From positions 74,034,576-74,098,575 of the forward strand of contig CM060318.1 in NCBI GenBank assembly GCA_030674155.1: 64,000 nucleotides of DNA, written 5' to 3'. Source of the DNA: Stramonita haemastoma. Its lineage: Eukaryota > Mollusca > Gastropoda > Neogastropoda > Muricidae. Positions 58,581 through 64,000 of the stretch are shown piece after piece; the first letter of the stretch is position 1; each line of letters starts with the position of its first letter. The position numbers and the translations under genes were made by a program. The notes under the pieces are model-generated. The model saw only the letters and a list, made by a program, of their open reading frames with translations. It was not told the origin of the DNA and did no database searches.

Positions 58581-58712
58581 ACGCTCCCCCCCCCTCCCCA
58601 TACAATCCACACCCACCCGCCCCCACACTCACACATACACACACGCTCTGTGTATTGTATTGTATCGTGTATTGTATTGTATTGTATTGTTTTGTATTGT
58701 ATTGTGTTGTAT
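58513..58712. repeat. (CA)n and (GTATT)n cluster
   Basis: (CA)n at 58513-58579 is followed by a C-rich spacer and (TTGTA)n-type units at 58649-58711. Confidence 0.9.
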
Positions 58713-58894
58713 TGTATGTCACTACCTAGAGAAACCTTTTGAAGAATTGTCCTTAGACACAAAATCTGAAAGCTCACATTCGATGGAGTTCACCTTTATA
58801 TTGATATAAAAAGTAAATAAATAAAAACACCCCACGAGCGTTACATGCTGTAACTTACCGTGGCTCCATAGAACCAGACCCAAAAACCTAAAAA

Positions 58895-59140
58895 CAATCC
58901 AATACGGTATGATTTACCATACGACCACGACTATAAGTACAAAATCTACCATAGTATACCATACTGACCGTACCGTAGCATAGCATACCATGGCCCCCGG
59001 CCGCACCGGTCCTACACTATTTTGTGTTTTCAATACGGTATAATTTACCATACATCCACAACTAAAATCTACCGTAGAATACCATACTGACCGTACAATA
59101 CCAAAGCCACACCGGTCTCACACTACTTTTTGTTGTTGTT
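58895..59140. repeat. Imperfect tandem duplication rich in TACCATA/TATGGTA motifs
   Basis: Two ~115-bp units share caatacggtatgatttacca, tacaaaatctacc, ataccatactgaccgtac and gcaccggtcctacacta, with small indels. Most of the sequence is made of short inverse repeats such as taccata/tacggta. It lies ~120 bp past the stop of the RVSF-motif gene. Confidence 0.65.
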
Positions 59141-59255
59141 TTTGTTCTTATTGTTTGTATGTTGCACACTGACTATGCAGTATGCCTACCAGTACCGAAG
59201 TGTACCAACGGTGATCTAGTGAGTAAAACCAAACAAAACGAAGAATGCTCAACAC

Positions 59256-62095
<2,840 letters not shown>

Positions 62096-62944
62096 CTTGT
62101 TTGGCACTCTGGCAACAATCAAAACCCACGCTTCACAAGGTTACCCTTTCAGAGATCACAAATTAATTGTTAAATCGATGATTCTGGTTTTGGTGTCGTA
62201 GGAACAAGCCTGTACACACGCACACACACTCTGTTGTTTAAAAACAATTGTTTTTAAGCAATTACAACTATTTCCGAGAGGATATTTTTTAAAATTGCCA
62301 CCATACTATGATCCCCTTGTTCATCTTTTTTTTTTCTATCTGATGACTAGGTCTCTTTTTAGTTGTTAAAATGTAACTCTAAAACTGTGTCATTGAGTTT
62401 ACTGAGGTCAAAATGTGACTAATTTTTTCCCGACCCCTTCTTCCTTTTTGAAGCAACAGTTCCCAGTGAGCCCTTCTCCAACCTACCAAAAAGTTCATCC
62501 CTTTCTCCACAGTTATAACAAAAGAGCAGGTGATTCGACGACCAACAGCACTGAATTGCTGTCTGATGTACAGCAAATCGAGAACTCACTAAAGTAGCGT
62601 AAGCTCATGGTGCTTATTTTCCCTCTGGTAATGAACACGTGCATACGAGTCTGAATCAACACCACACAGCCAAGTGACCAATGACCAGTCACGATTTCTA
62701 TCCAATCAACGTCGAAAAAGTCTGGATTCATCCCTAATCAGAAATCTGATTAACCCCCCCCCCCCCCAACTAATTACAGTACTATAACACGGCAGAACAA
62801 ACAAACCAGTGACAATCGATCAATGAAACACTAAATAAGAACCAGAACTTTGGCTTCTCTCAAAACAGACAAAAAGGTTATCAACTTCACAATCTGAAAC
62901 AGTTCTCTCTTGTTCTCTAAAAGTATCTTTACTGTTTTTATTTT

Positions 62945-63330
62945 TTTCTTCTCGTTCCTCGACTAGAGCTCCGAGGTTCACCAATAGTGACATTTCTGCG
63001 TAATGCGTATGCGACCCCCCCCCCCCCCCCCCCCCCCCTTTCCATTTGGGTTGCCGTATTCCGACTTCGAGCATGGTGTTTAAACACGACTCTTGTGTAC
63101 TTTCGTTTTTTAATGTTGTCATCTGTTTCTTCTGGCACAAATGACTTACTCATTGGAAAGGCGGAACGGGTTTTCAAAGTGTGTGTAAGACGTACTGGTA
63201 CATTCACGTTATCGTTTATAGTCTCATCCCAAGGACTCTGACATTCAGTTCGTTTTTCTCGTGAAACTGGGAAAAAAAGGGCGAGGCTGAGAATCGAACC
63301 CAAAATCTCAACGAAAGAGGGAACATACGA
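62945..63330 (-). mobile_element. tRNA-derived SINE, family 3, decayed
   Basis: On plus, ctagagctccgaggttcacc opens the 3' end. The body follows as ggaaaggcggaacgggtttt and atagtctcatcccaaggact. A B-box-like gagaatcgaacccaaaatc lies near 63290. A poly-C run interrupts it at 63015-63038. Confidence 0.6.
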
Positions 63331-64000
63331 CCAACCATTAACAATTCTAGTTCCTTCTGTTATATGCCCAGGATGCAACAGAATGCACTCCCCAAGCATC
63401 AGTTGTTGTTGTTTTTTTAAACACCAGAGGCTTTGTAGAAAAAACTGAAACATCTCTTCTTTCTGCGATTTTTGCATGTAAGCAACCAGCCATCATAATC
63501 ATCAGTGTGTGCACGTGTTAAACAGCGCTTTGGTTTAAGTCTCATCTCAAGAGGACTTGAGCCTCTAGCTCTCAGCACAATTGTTGGCTCTGAGGACGGA
63601 GAAAATCCCTTCAAGTTTCAACATGGTGGCTGACAATGAGGATGGTATCAATGACTGGTATTGATGAACTTAGTTTTGAATCTGGGAGTCATGGTGGCGT
63701 AACGTACATTTCCTCTGAACTGCTGGCTCTGAGTAAGATTGAATAAGCTCTGCCGGCTGAGTCAGTGTGGTGATGTGTATCCACTGATGAATTGGTAATC
63801 TTTGTTTCCAAATCAACTAACCCACCGCCCCCATCCTGGTTCACTTTTGCTGAGGCAGGTAACCATCCCCATACCCCCTAACCAAACAACCACAGCAACA
63901 AAATAAACCCCAAACCACCCCCCAAAAAACAAACAAACAAACAAGCAACAACAAAAAACCAAAAACAAAACAGAACAAAAACAACAACAAACAAACAACA
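63331..64000. other. Intergenic end of window, nothing recognised
   Basis: A short tctcatctcaagaggacttg near 63540 is a decayed SINE family 3 piece. The last ~150 bp are A/C-rich low complexity. No gene could be supported. Confidence 0.4.

Noticed and set aside
63620..63663. Short plus-strand frame starting ATGGTGGCTGAC as a neighbouring gene start
   Set aside because: It stops after 14 codons with no clear donor site and sits beside a decayed SINE.

Overview
The window looks like nuclear DNA from a marine mollusc, most likely a gastropod. This is inferred from spliced animal genes with GT-AG introns, very dense (CA)n/(GA)n/(TA)n microsatellites, tRNA-derived SINEs of mollusc type and a non-LTR retrotransposon. 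The species cannot be named from sequence alone.

Layout. A TVP23-type Golgi membrane protein gene lies on + at 843-5427 in six exons. A repeat-rich gap follows, holding SINEs, a Harbinger-like MITE and a hAT-like element that interrupts an older repeat. PTCD1 (mitochondrial pentatricopeptide protein) lies on - at 13062-20830 in eight exons. It shares a ~215-bp divergent intergenic region with a small unrecognised coiled-coil gene on + (21046-24221). A diverged paralogue of that small gene lies at 31586-33424. Between the two paralogues sit a ~1.67-kb head-to-tail duplication, a decayed LINE inserted in one of the duplicate copies, and several SINEs. The large - strand gene at 38122-55909 is the Polycomb methyltransferase E(z)/EZH2. 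All 16 coding exons can be chained in phase to 763 residues ending in CXC and SET domains. Its first coding intron holds a 4.2-kb decayed DNA transposon. Upstream, a two-exon - strand gene (59256-62095) encodes a disordered Ser/Pro/Thr-rich protein that ends in a PP1-docking-like RVSF motif resembling the Ki-67/RepoMan docking segment.

The genes do not form an operon or pathway. They are ordinary neighbours with separate roles: Golgi trafficking, mitochondrial RNA/translation, and chromatin silencing. The most notable material is in the mobile DNA: a SINE with a tRNA-like head fused to a 5S-rRNA-like segment, insertion histories readable from paralogous empty sites, and a duplicated splice acceptor in EZH2 that creates a latent 12-nt in-frame microexon.

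Caution: at least six apparent frameshifts in two otherwise intact genes fall in short homopolymers. Residual assembly indels are more likely than pseudogenes.
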